NCBI RefSeq assembly: GCF_001028665.1
Contig: NZ_CP011504.1
Coordinates: forward strand, 806,001 to 870,000
DNA: 64,000 nt
Source of the DNA: Burkholderia pyrrocinia
GTDB lineage: Bacteria; Pseudomonadota; Gammaproteobacteria; Burkholderiales; Burkholderiaceae
Direction of reading: 5' to 3'
Positions 53,145 through 64,000 of the stretch are shown piece by piece (the stretch's first letter is position 1; every line of letters starts with the position of its first letter). Below the pieces are notes generated by a model that saw nothing but the letters and a program-made list of their open reading frames with translations, searched no databases and had not been told where the DNA came from. Made by a program: the position numbers and the translations under genes.

Positions 53145-54239
53145 GTGAAAAGAAATTCGGAATGGAATCGATCCTCGCAACGAGGGATGTGGTCCGTCGC
53201 ACGGATCGTAATAAGCGGAATCATGCTGCTGACGGCGTTTGAGTCGGCCCATGCCTGTCAGATGTTGTTTTGGGCTGGCATCATCCGCCCGAGCGTTCCC
53301 GCGACGATCACGAGCGCACGCGATTCAGGGCAACCCGGTACACTTATCGGCCCGGGTGCCATAGCCAATGAAAGAGGCATGTCCCTCTTCCAATGCAGTC
53401 TTAGTGGAAAGGTCGGCAAGGTTGGCGTGAAGGCAATGGGAACACTGGTCCCCAACGTTACTTACGATTCGGAAGGGAAGTCTTTTCCTGTCTACGAGAC
53501 GGGCGTTCCGGGAATCGGATTTGCGCTGATGGCAGTTCCTCTTTCGGATCATTCAGTTGTGGGTGCGGATTGGAAAGCCGTCCGCCCGGAAGAGACTCTG
53601 GTGTCCGACAGGGAAAGTCAGATAACCTATTTCTATTACGTCCGTTATCAAGCAGCGCTCGTGTTTACCGGTTCGCTCGCCACCGGCACTTACACGATTC
53701 CACAGCGTCGAGTCGCAACTACGACGGCTTACGCCCCCAACGGGGCAGTCGCTTTTTCGGCCATCACCGATCTGGGCGCGATGACGATCAAGGTCACTGC
53801 GAGCGGGTGCACGCTGACATCGGGCGCGCAGACGAATGTCAAACTTCCGCAACTCGTCGGCAACAAGCTGAAGGCGGTCGGCGCCGTATCGGACGAATCC
53901 GCGCCGGTGACGCTGCGCGTCAATTGCCAGGGCGCCGTGAATGTCTATACGACGCTGACCGATGCGGCGAATCCGGCGAACGAAGGCACGATCCTGAGTG
54001 CGCATCCTGGTTCGACCTCGCGTGGCGTCGGGCTCCAGATCTACAAGCAGGGTAGCGAGACGCCGCTCCACTTCGGGCCGGATTCGGCTGTGAAGGGCAA
54101 TACGAATCAATGGCTCGCGGGTCAGGTCACGGACGGCAGTCTGTCTATCCCGCTGGTGGCGCGGTATGTGAAAACGGCGCAGACGTTCACACCGGGCTCG
54201 CTCGACGCCAGCGCCACGTTTACTTTCTCGTACCAGTAG
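53145..54239 (+). CDS. Two-domain fimbrial tip adhesin (FimH-like layout)
   Basis: 364-residue exported protein with GTG start (AGGAG seven bases upstream) and signal ending SAHA. The N-terminal half (CQMLFWAGIIRPSVPATITS, YFYYVRYQAALVFTGSLATG) is an adhesin-type domain with no recognised receptor. The C-terminal half (about 200-364) is a pilin domain: ITDLGAMTIKVTASGCTLTS, VTLRVNCQGAV, ending DASATFTFSYQ. Its position after the usher fits the tip adhesin. The first half is AT-richer than the neighbours, as seen in diversifying tip domains. Confidence 0.85.
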   Translation: MKRNSEWNRSSQRGMWSVARIVISGIMLLTAFESAHACQMLFWAGIIRPSVPATITSARDSGQPGTLIGPGAIANERGMSLFQCSLSGKVGKVGVKAMGTLVPNVTYDSEGKSFPVYETGVPGIGFALMAVPLSDHSVVGADWKAVRPEETLVSDRESQITYFYYVRYQAALVFTGSLATGTYTIPQRRVATTTAYAPNGAVAFSAITDLGAMTIKVTASGCTLTSGAQTNVKLPQLVGNKLKAVGAVSDESAPVTLRVNCQGAVNVYTTLTDAANPANEGTILSAHPGSTSRGVGLQIYKQGSETPLHFGPDSAVKGNTNQWLAGQVTDGSLSIPLVARYVKTAQTFTPGSLDASATFTFSYQ

Positions 54240-54299
54240 CCGGGCGGGAATGGACGCAGGGCTCGGACGGACGCTGTCGATACGGTGCCCGGCGCAGTC

Positions 54300-54560
54300 A
54301 CAATGCTCAATTTTTCGGCCTTGTGGTCCGTACGACCCGCGCTCGATGGGGCAGAAGAATCGACTGGATTGCCAGCGGCGGTGAGATCAAGGCAGGGAAG
54401 ACCGATGCCACGCTGACGTACGTGCTCCAGTACAACTGCGTCCGTCCGGCAACGCGGCGCGCGGATCAAGCCGAACTATTCCGTTCGTCGCGAAATACGT
54501 CAAGACTGAACCCAAAATCACACCGGATGAAGTGAACGCCCGGGGCGACCTCTACATTTT
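54300..54560 (+). pseudogene. Minor-pilin C-terminal fragments
   Basis: Reads RIDWIASGGEIKAGKTDATL then TYVLQYN, then in another frame PFVAKYVKTEPKITPDEVNA followed by R and a frame change. Both are typical last strands of FimA-type subunits (compare SIPLVARYVKTAQTFTPGSL in the gene upstream). They are two decayed pilin ends or one frameshifted end, without start or Cys region. They show that further subunits once followed the adhesin. Confidence 0.7.
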
Positions 54561-54575
54561 CATATTGGTGGCCGG

Positions 54576-57707
<3,132 letters not shown>

Positions 57708-57861
57708 ACCGCATCATTCGCCGATGCCGGCGCATCGTCTCCCTGGGAAACAGGGTAGCCGTGTCGCGTGGCGTGCCTGTGCGCACACGCAATGCGTCAC
57801 TTCGGTGGCGTCTGCCCCGAAGCCGGCCGGAGCGGCAGCCGGCCCTCGCGCGTCACGTCGA

Positions 57862-58521
57862 CTAAGCCTCGTCGTCGGACGCGCCGGCGAGCTTTTGCTC
57901 ATCGTTGTAACGGATCAGATCCGCGTCGCGAACGATCCCGAGTTTCTTCATCGCGCTCGACTTCTGCGAACTGATGGTTTGCTTGCTGCGATGGAGCTGT
58001 GCGGCGATCTCTCCCACCGTGTAGCCCGCGCCGAACAACCGGACAACCTCGATCTCGCGCGTCGTCAGTGCGCGGGCGACGGGCTCGGATTCGATGTCCT
58101 GCAGGAGTTGCTTGATGTACGGAGACATGTAGTTCGCACCGACGTATGCGGCATGCACGGCGCCGATCAGGTGCGAGATCGCGTCCGACTTGCTGAGGAT
58201 GCAGCTCACGCCCTGCTTGTGGATCGCGCGCAGCACGCTCGGATTGTCGATCATCGTGATCGTCACGATATGCAGCGCGGGATAGCGGCGCTGCAGGAAC
58301 GACAGCAGCACGAGCCCGTCGCCGTACTTGCCGCCCGGCATCACGTAGTCGAGCACGAGCACGTCGCTCTGTTGCGCGTCGAGCGCCGCGACCAGGTCCG
58401 TGGAGTTCGAAACGGTGCCCACAAGCTTGATCGTGCTGTTGCCTTGCAGCGACTGCGACATGCCGAGTGCGGACGCCGGATGATCGTCGGCCACCATCAC
58501 GCGCACAAAGAATTCGTCCAT
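57862..58521 (-). CDS. RcsB-like LuxR-type response regulator (CblR-like)
   Basis: 219-residue regulator. Receiver: ADDHP at 11-15, phosphoacceptor D58 in VLDYVMPGGKYGDG, which closely follows RcsB (MPGDKYGDG). HTH: LTTREIEVVRLFGAGYTVGEIA followed by KQTISSQKSSAMKKLGI, again near RcsB (KTISSQKKSAMMKLG). It probably activates or represses fimbrial or EPS promoters in the window after phosphorylation by the two hybrid kinases around it. The target sites are unproven; GTACTTGTAC repeats near both pilin genes are candidates. Confidence 0.92.
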   Translation of the reverse strand: MDEFFVRVMVADDHPASALGMSQSLQGNSTIKLVGTVSNSTDLVAALDAQQSDVLVLDYVMPGGKYGDGLVLLSFLQRRYPALHIVTITMIDNPSVLRAIHKQGVSCILSKSDAISHLIGAVHAAYVGANYMSPYIKQLLQDIESEPVARALTTREIEVVRLFGAGYTVGEIAAQLHRSKQTISSQKSSAMKKLGIVRDADLIRYNDEQKLAGASDDEA

Positions 58522-58836
58522 GTTCCTGTTTCCCCGAGGCTTTCAGTCACGCTACCGGTCCCCGTCGCGACGGGGAGCATGCTCGCGCCATCGTGTCGAT
58601 GGCCGGCCGTATTCGGCGCACCGGACTAATAGTGACTCAATTTTAAGATAAATCCCGGTTCGCCCTGCAATATAAGCGCGGGCCACGCGGCGGACGATAG
58701 GTGCCGGCGCCGGCGATGCGCACGACCTGTCCGCACGGACGCGCCGCGCAGATTGCCGAAGTGCACGACAGCTCGGCGCCGTTACGGGATGCCGGCCGCG
58801 CGCTCACGCAGCGCGGCCGTGCCGCGACGCGGTGCG
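58522..58836. promoter_or_regulatory. Leader of the response-regulator gene
   Basis: 315 bases without a supported gene. A perfect 16-base palindrome CCCCGTCGCGACGGGG (58560-58575) lies 39 bases upstream of the regulator start, and an AT-rich patch at 58625-58665 could hold a separate promoter. No clear -35/-10 pair could be fixed. Confidence 0.4.
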
Positions 58837-59034
58837 CTATCGGTGGCTTGAATCGCCGGGCAGGTCTTGTGCGTTGCCATCCACCCTGTTTTTCCACTCG
58901 GTCAGCGTACGGCGCCGCTGAACCGGCGACATGAGCAGAAACTCGTTCATCATCGTCAGGAATTCCCGACGGGACTTCTCAGAGAGTGCGGCAAACTCGA
59001 GCAACAGTGCGAATATCTTCCCTACGTGACGCAC
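58837..59034 (-). CDS. Small helical protein within the regulatory operon
   Basis: 65-residue protein with GTG start at 59034 and a strong TGGAGGGG six bases upstream. Sequence RHVGKIFALLLEFAALSEKS, then FLTMMNEFLLMSPVQRRRTL, suggests two amphipathic helices. No signal peptide or Cys. It lies between the two hybrid kinases and the regulator on the same strand. No family recognised; a modulator of the relay is possible. Confidence 0.65.
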   Translation of the reverse strand: MRHVGKIFALLLEFAALSEKSRREFLTMMNEFLLMSPVQRRRTLTEWKNRVDGNAQDLPGDSSHR

Positions 59035-59141
59035 GACGTTCCCCTCCAGTATTGATTTGAAATCTGCCGCGCGACGTGGACGTGCGTCGGCAACCTGCCT
59101 TTGTTATTTTGGATACGCGTTGACGCGTATGCTGCTGTCGG

Positions 59142-62100
59142 TTACTTGTCATGCAAAGTCGTTTCATGATTGGTAGAGCCCGATGGGCAAGCGGCCGCGC
59201 AGGGTTCCTTCGCCGAAGTCGCGGCACGCCGCTGCCACGCATGCGCAAGCGCGCCGCGCAGGTGACCGAGCGTCACGGGTTTTGTCAATACGCGCCGCAC
59301 ACCGGCTGCCGCGCAGCGGTGCATGCCTTCGGGCGTCAAATGCGACGTCACGACCAGCACGTCGCACGCGGGATCGACGCCGTGTGCGGCTTCCGCCAGT
59401 TGGTGCGCGCGCATGTCGGGCAGATCGTCGCCGATCAGCAGCACGTCCCAGTCGCCGCCGGCCAGCGATTCGAGCGCCGCGCGCCCCGATCCGCACTCGG
59501 CTGCCGTGCAGCCGAGTGCGGTCAACTGCTCGCTGAAAATCGAGCCGTTGATGGTTTCGTCGTCGGCGACGAGCACGCGCAATGCTCGACTGCCGTGCTT
59601 GGCGGCCGCGCGCGACATTTCGACCGTCGCCGAATCGCGAGCGTGCGAATCGTCACGCCGCGGGTCATCGCCCGATACGACATCGAACCCGCTTTCATCG
59701 CCCATCGGCCCGCCAAGCGCCAACGCGGCGCGCAAGCCGCCGAGCGAATAGCTCGACACACGTACCGTGTCGCCCGCGCGATACGGTTCGAGCGGGCCGT
59801 CGGGTATCGCGAGTATCAGCAACTCGCAATCGCTCAGGCTGGCCAGATCCGCGTGCGACCACGTGTCGGAATCGCCGAACAGCACGACCGCGCCGCGTCG
59901 CACGACGCCGCCCGGCAGACTTGACGGGCTGTCGTACACGCTGACGTCGAGTCCCCATGCATGCAGATGCGGCAACGCAAAATCGCGCCACGCAGGATGC
60001 GCGGCGATCAGCGTCAGCGCGTGTGCACGGGCCGCGCGCGGCCGGTCGAGCGCGACGACGTTCATGCCGAGCGGCAGAAGCACCATGAAACGGCTGCCGG
60101 CGCCCGGCTTGCTGTCCACCGCGAGGCGGCCGCCCATCGCCGCGACGAGCCGGCTGCACAGCGCGAGCCCGAGGCCGGTACCACCATAACGTCGCGTGAT
60201 CGACGTGTCGACCTGCGAAAATGCCTTGAACAGCTTGTGTCGATGTTCGGCGGCGATACCGATGCCTGTATCCTCGACCTCGACCGACAGCTCCGGCGTG
60301 TCGTGCCTTTCGGCAACGACCGCGACGCGCACGGTCACGCGACCGACGTCGGTAAACTTGAGCGCGTTGCTCAGCAGGTTGCGGAGCACTTGCGCGAACC
60401 GGGTCGGATCGCCGCGCATCTGTTGCGTACTGCTCGCGCGGATCTCGCAGAATAGCTGCACCCCCTTCGCCTTCGCGATCGTCGCGAACGCGTTCAACTC
60501 GCGCTCGACCGTCGCGATCACGTCGAACTCGATCGATTCCACCGACATCGCACCGGCCTCGATCTTCGAGAAATCGAGAATGTCGCTGACGAGCGCGAGC
60601 AGGCTCGTCGCCGACGTGCGCAACGTGTGCACGCGGTCATGCTGGACCGCATCGAGCGCCGAGCGCTCGAGCAGTTCGAGGTTGCCGAGAATCACGTTCA
60701 GCGGCGTACGGATCTCGTGGCTCATCGCCGCGAGGAACGACGATTTCGCGGCATTGGCCGAATCGGCCGCGCGCACGGCCTCTTCCAGCTGCTGCACAAG
60801 TTGCCGCTTGGCTGTCATGTCGGCGACCGCGGCGATCAGCACGTCCGTGCCCTGATAGCGCGCGCCGCACGCAACGAATTCGAGGTGCAGATGCGCGGCT
60901 TCCACGCCTCCCAGCAGGAGCTCGTCGTGCGGCACGCCGCCTGCGTCGCCGCGCGCCTGCCATGCGTCGGCCACCTGGCTCGACAGCGCGTGATAGTCGC
61001 CGCCGATTCGATCGACCATGTCCGTCAGCGCGGGGCTCACGAGCATGAAACGCCCGTCTTCGCGCGCGATCAGCCCGAGCCCGATCGGCGCCATCTCGAT
61101 CACGCTGCGGCACAGCGCTTCGCTGTCGAACACGCGCTGCGAGTGCGCGTAGAGCGGCACGAACTCCCGCCGATGAAAGCGCAGCAGCAGCCCCCACATG
61201 ACCATGAGCGCGAGCAGTGTCGCGGCGCCGAGCGTACCGGCCGAACGCGCGACGCCGGCCGCGATGTCGGTCCACGACAGCGCATATGCAAGCGTCCAGC
61301 CAGTCGGTTCGAGCTTGCCGTGAAACAACAGGAAGCCGTCGCGGAACACGGGCGCGCCCGACGACGACGCGCCGCCCCGCGACGGGTTCAGCTTCAACAG
61401 GCTTTCCACGCGATCGGCATCGCCCGCCGACGGATCCATCGTGACGAGCCGGCCATCGGCCGTCGTGATGTAGAACGCGCCCTCCGGGCGATAGTCCGCA
61501 AGCCACGACAGCAGGTACTCGGGTGGATATTCGGTGACGAGCACCGCGAACGGTTTGCCGTTATCGCGCGCCTCGGCCGCAATCCGGATGCGCGATTGCC
61601 CCGACACGGGATCGATGAACGGCGCCAGCCAGCGCACATGCGGGCGCGCATCGACGATACCCGGATACGGGCGCTCGAAATCGACGCGCAGCGCGTCCAG
61701 CACGCGTGCGCGGCTTTCCGGCGAAACCAGCGCCGGATCGTCGCGGTCCCGATGGGGAATCAGCGCGAACAAACCCGTGCGCGTGCTGTAGTGGTAGCCC
61801 TCCAGCGTACGCCCGCGATTGATCGAACTGGCCGCGCAGATGCGTGCCAGCAGGACCGACAGCGACAGATAGCGCGCGACTTCGGCCCGGTTACCGGTTT
61901 GCGCGGGCACGCCGACGACGAGCGAAGGATGCGGACGGGTCGCGACGCGCTGGTCGTTGAGGAGGAACTCGTCGACGACAGCTGCCGGCGCGCCGCTGGC
62001 CTCCTGCCAGATCAGTTGCGCGTTCGCGACGCCGTTGCGGAACGAGGTTTCGCTCACCTGGATTTCGTTGAGCGTCTGCTCCAGGCCGTTCAGGTAGTTG

Positions 62101-62318
62101 CGCCGCGCCCCCTCGACATAGCCCGAGACGATCGACGCCATCCCGAGACCGCAAGCGATCAGGACAAGGACGGTAACGACGATGCCGCCACCGAACACCG
62201 AGATGCTCTGATAGCGACGAAGGGATTGAAGCGGGCTCTGCGGCATGGCGCGCGGCGACGATCGCGAGCGCGACCGGAACGACGTCGTTCCGGCCCCCGT
62301 GACCGTCTCGGAAAACAC
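59142..62318 (-). CDS. Hybrid sensor kinase with degenerate receiver (CblS-like)
   Basis: 1058-residue inner-membrane kinase. Transmembrane segments at about 42-64 and 361-379 flank a periplasmic dCache-like sensor. A PAS-like region lies at about 405-500. HisKA: H534 in [14 protein letters not shown]. HATPase: RNLLSNALKFT, DTGIGI, YGGTGLGLAL. A divergent alpha/beta domain (753-868) without receiver residues follows, then a receiver-like domain with D919-D920 but G963 where the phosphoacceptor Asp belongs (LLIGDDLPDM), and TKPV at the end. There is no Hpt. The domain order resembles RcsC. GTG start at 62318 or ATG at 62246; no good ribosome site at either. Confidence 0.9.
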   Translation of the reverse strand: MFSETVTGAGTTSFRSRSRSSPRAMPQSPLQSLRRYQSISVFGGGIVVTVLVLIACGLGMASIVSGYVEGARRNYLNGLEQTLNEIQVSETSFRNGVANAQLIWQEASGAPAAVVDEFLLNDQRVATRPHPSLVVGVPAQTGNRAEVARYLSLSVLLARICAASSINRGRTLEGYHYSTRTGLFALIPHRDRDDPALVSPESRARVLDALRVDFERPYPGIVDARPHVRWLAPFIDPVSGQSRIRIAAEARDNGKPFAVLVTEYPPEYLLSWLADYRPEGAFYITTADGRLVTMDPSAGDADRVESLLKLNPSRGGASSSGAPVFRDGFLLFHGKLEPTGWTLAYALSWTDIAAGVARSAGTLGAATLLALMVMWGLLLRFHRREFVPLYAHSQRVFDSEALCRSVIEMAPIGLGLIAREDGRFMLVSPALTDMVDRIGGDYHALSSQVADAWQARGDAGGVPHDELLLGGVEAAHLHLEFVACGARYQGTDVLIAAVADMTAKRQLVQQLEEAVRAADSANAAKSSFLAAMSHEIRTPLNVILGNLELLERSALDAVQHDRVHTLRTSATSLLALVSDILDFSKIEAGAMSVESIEFDVIATVERELNAFATIAKAKGVQLFCEIRASSTQQMRGDPTRFAQVLRNLLSNALKFTDVGRVTVRVAVVAERHDTPELSVEVEDTGIGIAAEHRHKLFKAFSQVDTSITRRYGGTGLGLALCSRLVAAMGGRLAVDSKPGAGSRFMVLLPLGMNVVALDRPRAARAHALTLIAAHPAWRDFALPHLHAWGLDVSVYDSPSSLPGGVVRRGAVVLFGDSDTWSHADLASLSDCELLILAIPDGPLEPYRAGDTVRVSSYSLGGLRAALALGGPMGDESGFDVVSGDDPRRDDSHARDSATVEMSRAAAKHGSRALRVLVADDETINGSIFSEQLTALGCTAAECGSGRAALESLAGGDWDVLLIGDDLPDMRAHQLAEAAHGVDPACDVLVVTSHLTPEGMHRCAAAGVRRVLTKPVTLGHLRGALAHAWQRRAATSAKEPCAAACPSGSTNHETTLHDK

Positions 62319-62839
62319 CTGAAGAAAAAGGGATTTCCGATCATGCCAAAGGCCCGCGTGGGCGTCCTCACCGCGTGAACCATTTCGTACATGTTAGATC
62401 GCATGCCCTCACAATTTCGGACTTGACCGAAATTTGATGCGGCAAATATGGGTCGTTTTTTCGCATTGCGTTGATTGAGCGTTCGGCGGATCAACCGCTC
62501 GGGCAACGCATTTTGTCAAAGTTGTTTAGGGATAGCGCCGTTCGGGCTATTACGTTGATGCGTATCGGCAGCGCGAATATGAACTGTTCCGACGATGCTC
62601 CGGCCATGCCTGGCTCGACGCAAAAAAAGAAAAGAGTCGTCGCGGATCAACGTGAAGAACCCTTGAAAGCTTCGTGTCGACGGAAACCGAGCCGGCGATG
62701 GCGCACCTGCCACCATCGCCGGTCGGCCAGCCCGCCCGGCACCTGTGCCGAACGGGCATCGAAACGAAGTCGCGACAGCGCGACGTGCCCGGGAAGCGGG
62801 TTTCGTTGCAACGAACCCCGCCTCCCGGAACGGGATCGA
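62319..62839. other. Intergenic region between kinase and repeat protein
   Basis: About 520 bases with no supported gene. An AT-rich stretch at 62380-62480 is a probable promoter region for the kinase. Next to the repeat-protein stop a long hairpin (62788-62828, arms around GCAA/TTGCAAC) can terminate transcription, though no T run follows on the minus strand. Confidence 0.45.
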
Positions 62840-64000
62840 TCAGTTCCGGATTTCGCCGAAATTGAGGCCCGCGAGCGGCACCGCCGCCGCGCTTCCGCTC
62901 ACGCTAGTGCCGCGCATCGAGCCGAAGTTGAAGCCGACCAGCCCGCCGTAGAACTGGCCGTAGCCGGCCGTGTAGGCAATACGGCTGCTCGAGCTCGAAC
63001 TATTGACGTTGCCGAAGTTTTCGCCTGCCACGCCACCCAGCCGTGCATTGCGCCCGCCGGACACCGCACCCGACGACGACGACGACGCGATCTTGCCGTC
63101 GTTTTCGCCGACGAGACCGCCGACCCTGCTGCCATCGCCGCCCTTCGCCGAACCGGACGCGTTGGATGCATCGATCGATGCGCCCATGAAGTTATGGCCG
63201 ACCAGGCCGCCGACGTAGCTATCGGCGCCCGCAACGACGTCACCCGACGCGCTCGACGACGACACGCTGCCTTCGTTGTACCCGATCAGGCCGCCGGCAC
63301 GGCCCGTACCGGCAGTGTTGACGGCTCCGCGCGCGCTGGAACTTGCCACCGTGCCCGAGTTCTTGCCGACGAGCCCGCCTGCAAAGCCGTTCGCGCGGGC
63401 CGATACGCTGCCGGCCGCCGAGGAAGCGACCACGGAACCGCCGTTCTCGCCGACGAGGCCGCCCGCGGTGCTCGATGCGCCGGCGACAACCGACCCACGC
63501 GCATCGGACGACTTCGCGCTCCCGGTGTTGACGCCGACCAGGCCACCCGCCTTGGCGTTGTCGCCCACGGTCACGCTGCCCGTCGCGTCGGAGGCTTCGA
63601 TCGACGCGGCGTTGTAGCCGACGAGGCCACCCGCCGTCGCATAATGACCGCCTCGCACGCTTGCGCTCGACGCAGAGGCGTTGATGTGCCCGGCCTTGTC
63701 CCCGCCGTCGTTGAAACCGACGAGACCGCCGACACGCGCGCCACGAGCCATGGCGGTAACGCTACCTGCCGCCGTCGACGCCGTGATGACGCCCCGGTTG
63801 ACACCGACCAGACCACCCGTGTTGCCGGCCGACTGGCTGCTGGCCTGTATGTCGGCGCGGCTGTTGCTGATGATCGCGTCGCCACGATTCGGCCGCAGGA
63901 CAGTGAGGTTTTCGCCGGCCAGACCGCCGACGGACAGCGCATCCTTGTCACCTTCGACACGGCCGGAAACGGATGCGCGATCGATCCGCCCGCTCAGGTT
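62840..64000 (-). CDS. GLUG-repeat surface protein, C-terminal part (5' end outside window)
   Basis: The frame is open through the window edge, 386 codons seen. It is built of GGLVGxN-type GLUG units (GGLVGFN, GGLVGYN, GGLVGKN, GGLIGYN, GGVAGEN), mostly 28 residues apart (up to 33), with Ser/Ala/Gly-rich strands between. GLUG repeats form beta-helix stacks in large exported adhesins and hemagglutinin-like exoproteins. The C-terminus (PLAGLNFGEIRN) has no LPxTG motif or autotransporter barrel, so it may be a two-partner or type I secreted protein. No partner gene is in view. A Met at 63751 is internal. Confidence 0.88.
   Translation of the reverse strand, partial: NLSGRIDRASVSGRVEGDKDALSVGGLAGENLTVLRPNRGDAIISNSRADIQASSQSAGNTGGLVGVNRGVITASTAAGSVTAMARGARVGGLVGFNDGGDKAGHINASASSASVRGGHYATAGGLVGYNAASIEASDATGSVTVGDNAKAGGLVGVNTGSAKSSDARGSVVAGASSTAGGLVGENGGSVVASSAAGSVSARANGFAGGLVGKNSGTVASSSARGAVNTAGTGRAGGLIGYNEGSVSSSSASGDVVAGADSYVGGLVGHNFMGASIDASNASGSAKGGDGSRVGGLVGENDGKIASSSSSGAVSGGRNARLGGVAGENFGNVNSSSSSSRIAYTAGYGQFYGGLVGFNFGSMRGTSVSGSAAAVPLAGLNFGEIRN

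Noticed and set aside
62840..64000. Regular repeats as a CRISPR array
   Set aside because: The repeat unit is protein-level (GLUG), DNA copies are diverged, and there are no constant-length unique spacers.

Overview
The window is high-GC DNA with the content of a Burkholderia cepacia-complex-like betaproteobacterium. Signs of this are an OmpC-type Burkholderia porin, a true ACC deaminase with its Lrp-type regulator, an OXA-type class D beta-lactamase, PoxB, and a capsule/exopolysaccharide (EPS) locus next to chaperone-usher fimbriae. No rRNA, tRNA or CRISPR array was seen. Most of the window is protein-coding; the main exception is a debris zone at about 45.6-49.0 kb.

Layout. 1-26.4 kb is a patchwork of short metabolic and stress operons. 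It holds the 3' end of a porin gene; an AbiE-like type IV toxin-antitoxin pair; a class D beta-lactamase coupled to an OafA-type acyltransferase; two tandem alkaline phosphatases with a His-rich secreted protein; a methyltransferase behind a tiny overlapping ORF; PoxB; an Lrp regulator divergent from a PDH-E1-like enzyme; a RES/Xre toxin-antitoxin pair; acdR/acdS; two lipoproteins; an operon of HTH-response regulator, periplasmic molybdopterin-fold protein and hybrid kinase; and small redox genes. 27.3-38.6 kb is a tightly coupled nine-gene EPS operon: initiating glycosyl-phosphate transferase, Wza, Wzb-like phosphatase, Wzc-like tyrosine kinase, glycosyltransferase, pyruvyltransferase, flippase, polymerase and acyltransferase.

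39.0-45.5 kb (minus strand) is a CS1/CFA-type (class 5, cable-pilus-like) fimbrial operon. 49.0-54.2 kb (plus strand) is a FimA/PapD/FimD-type operon ending in a two-domain adhesin. Between them lies a graveyard of truncated genes: an ISAs1-type transposase fragment, the 3' part of a hybrid sensor kinase, a wzy-acyltransferase chimera, a fimbrial chaperone tail and an ACC-deaminase-like fragment. The order and truncation of these pieces fit a tandem duplication whose junction is at about 47157, followed by complementary losses. Downstream (54.6-62.3 kb) is a regulatory block: a hybrid kinase with Hpt, an RcsB-like response regulator, a small protein, and a second hybrid kinase whose receiver domain has Gly in place of the phosphoacceptor Asp. 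By gene content it resembles the cblT/cblR/cblS control module of cable pili. The window ends inside a large surface protein built of 28-residue GLUG repeats.

Taken together, the right-hand 37 kb looks like a surface and biofilm island (EPS, two fimbriae, a repeat adhesin and an Rcs-like phosphorelay), rearranged by duplication and recombination.
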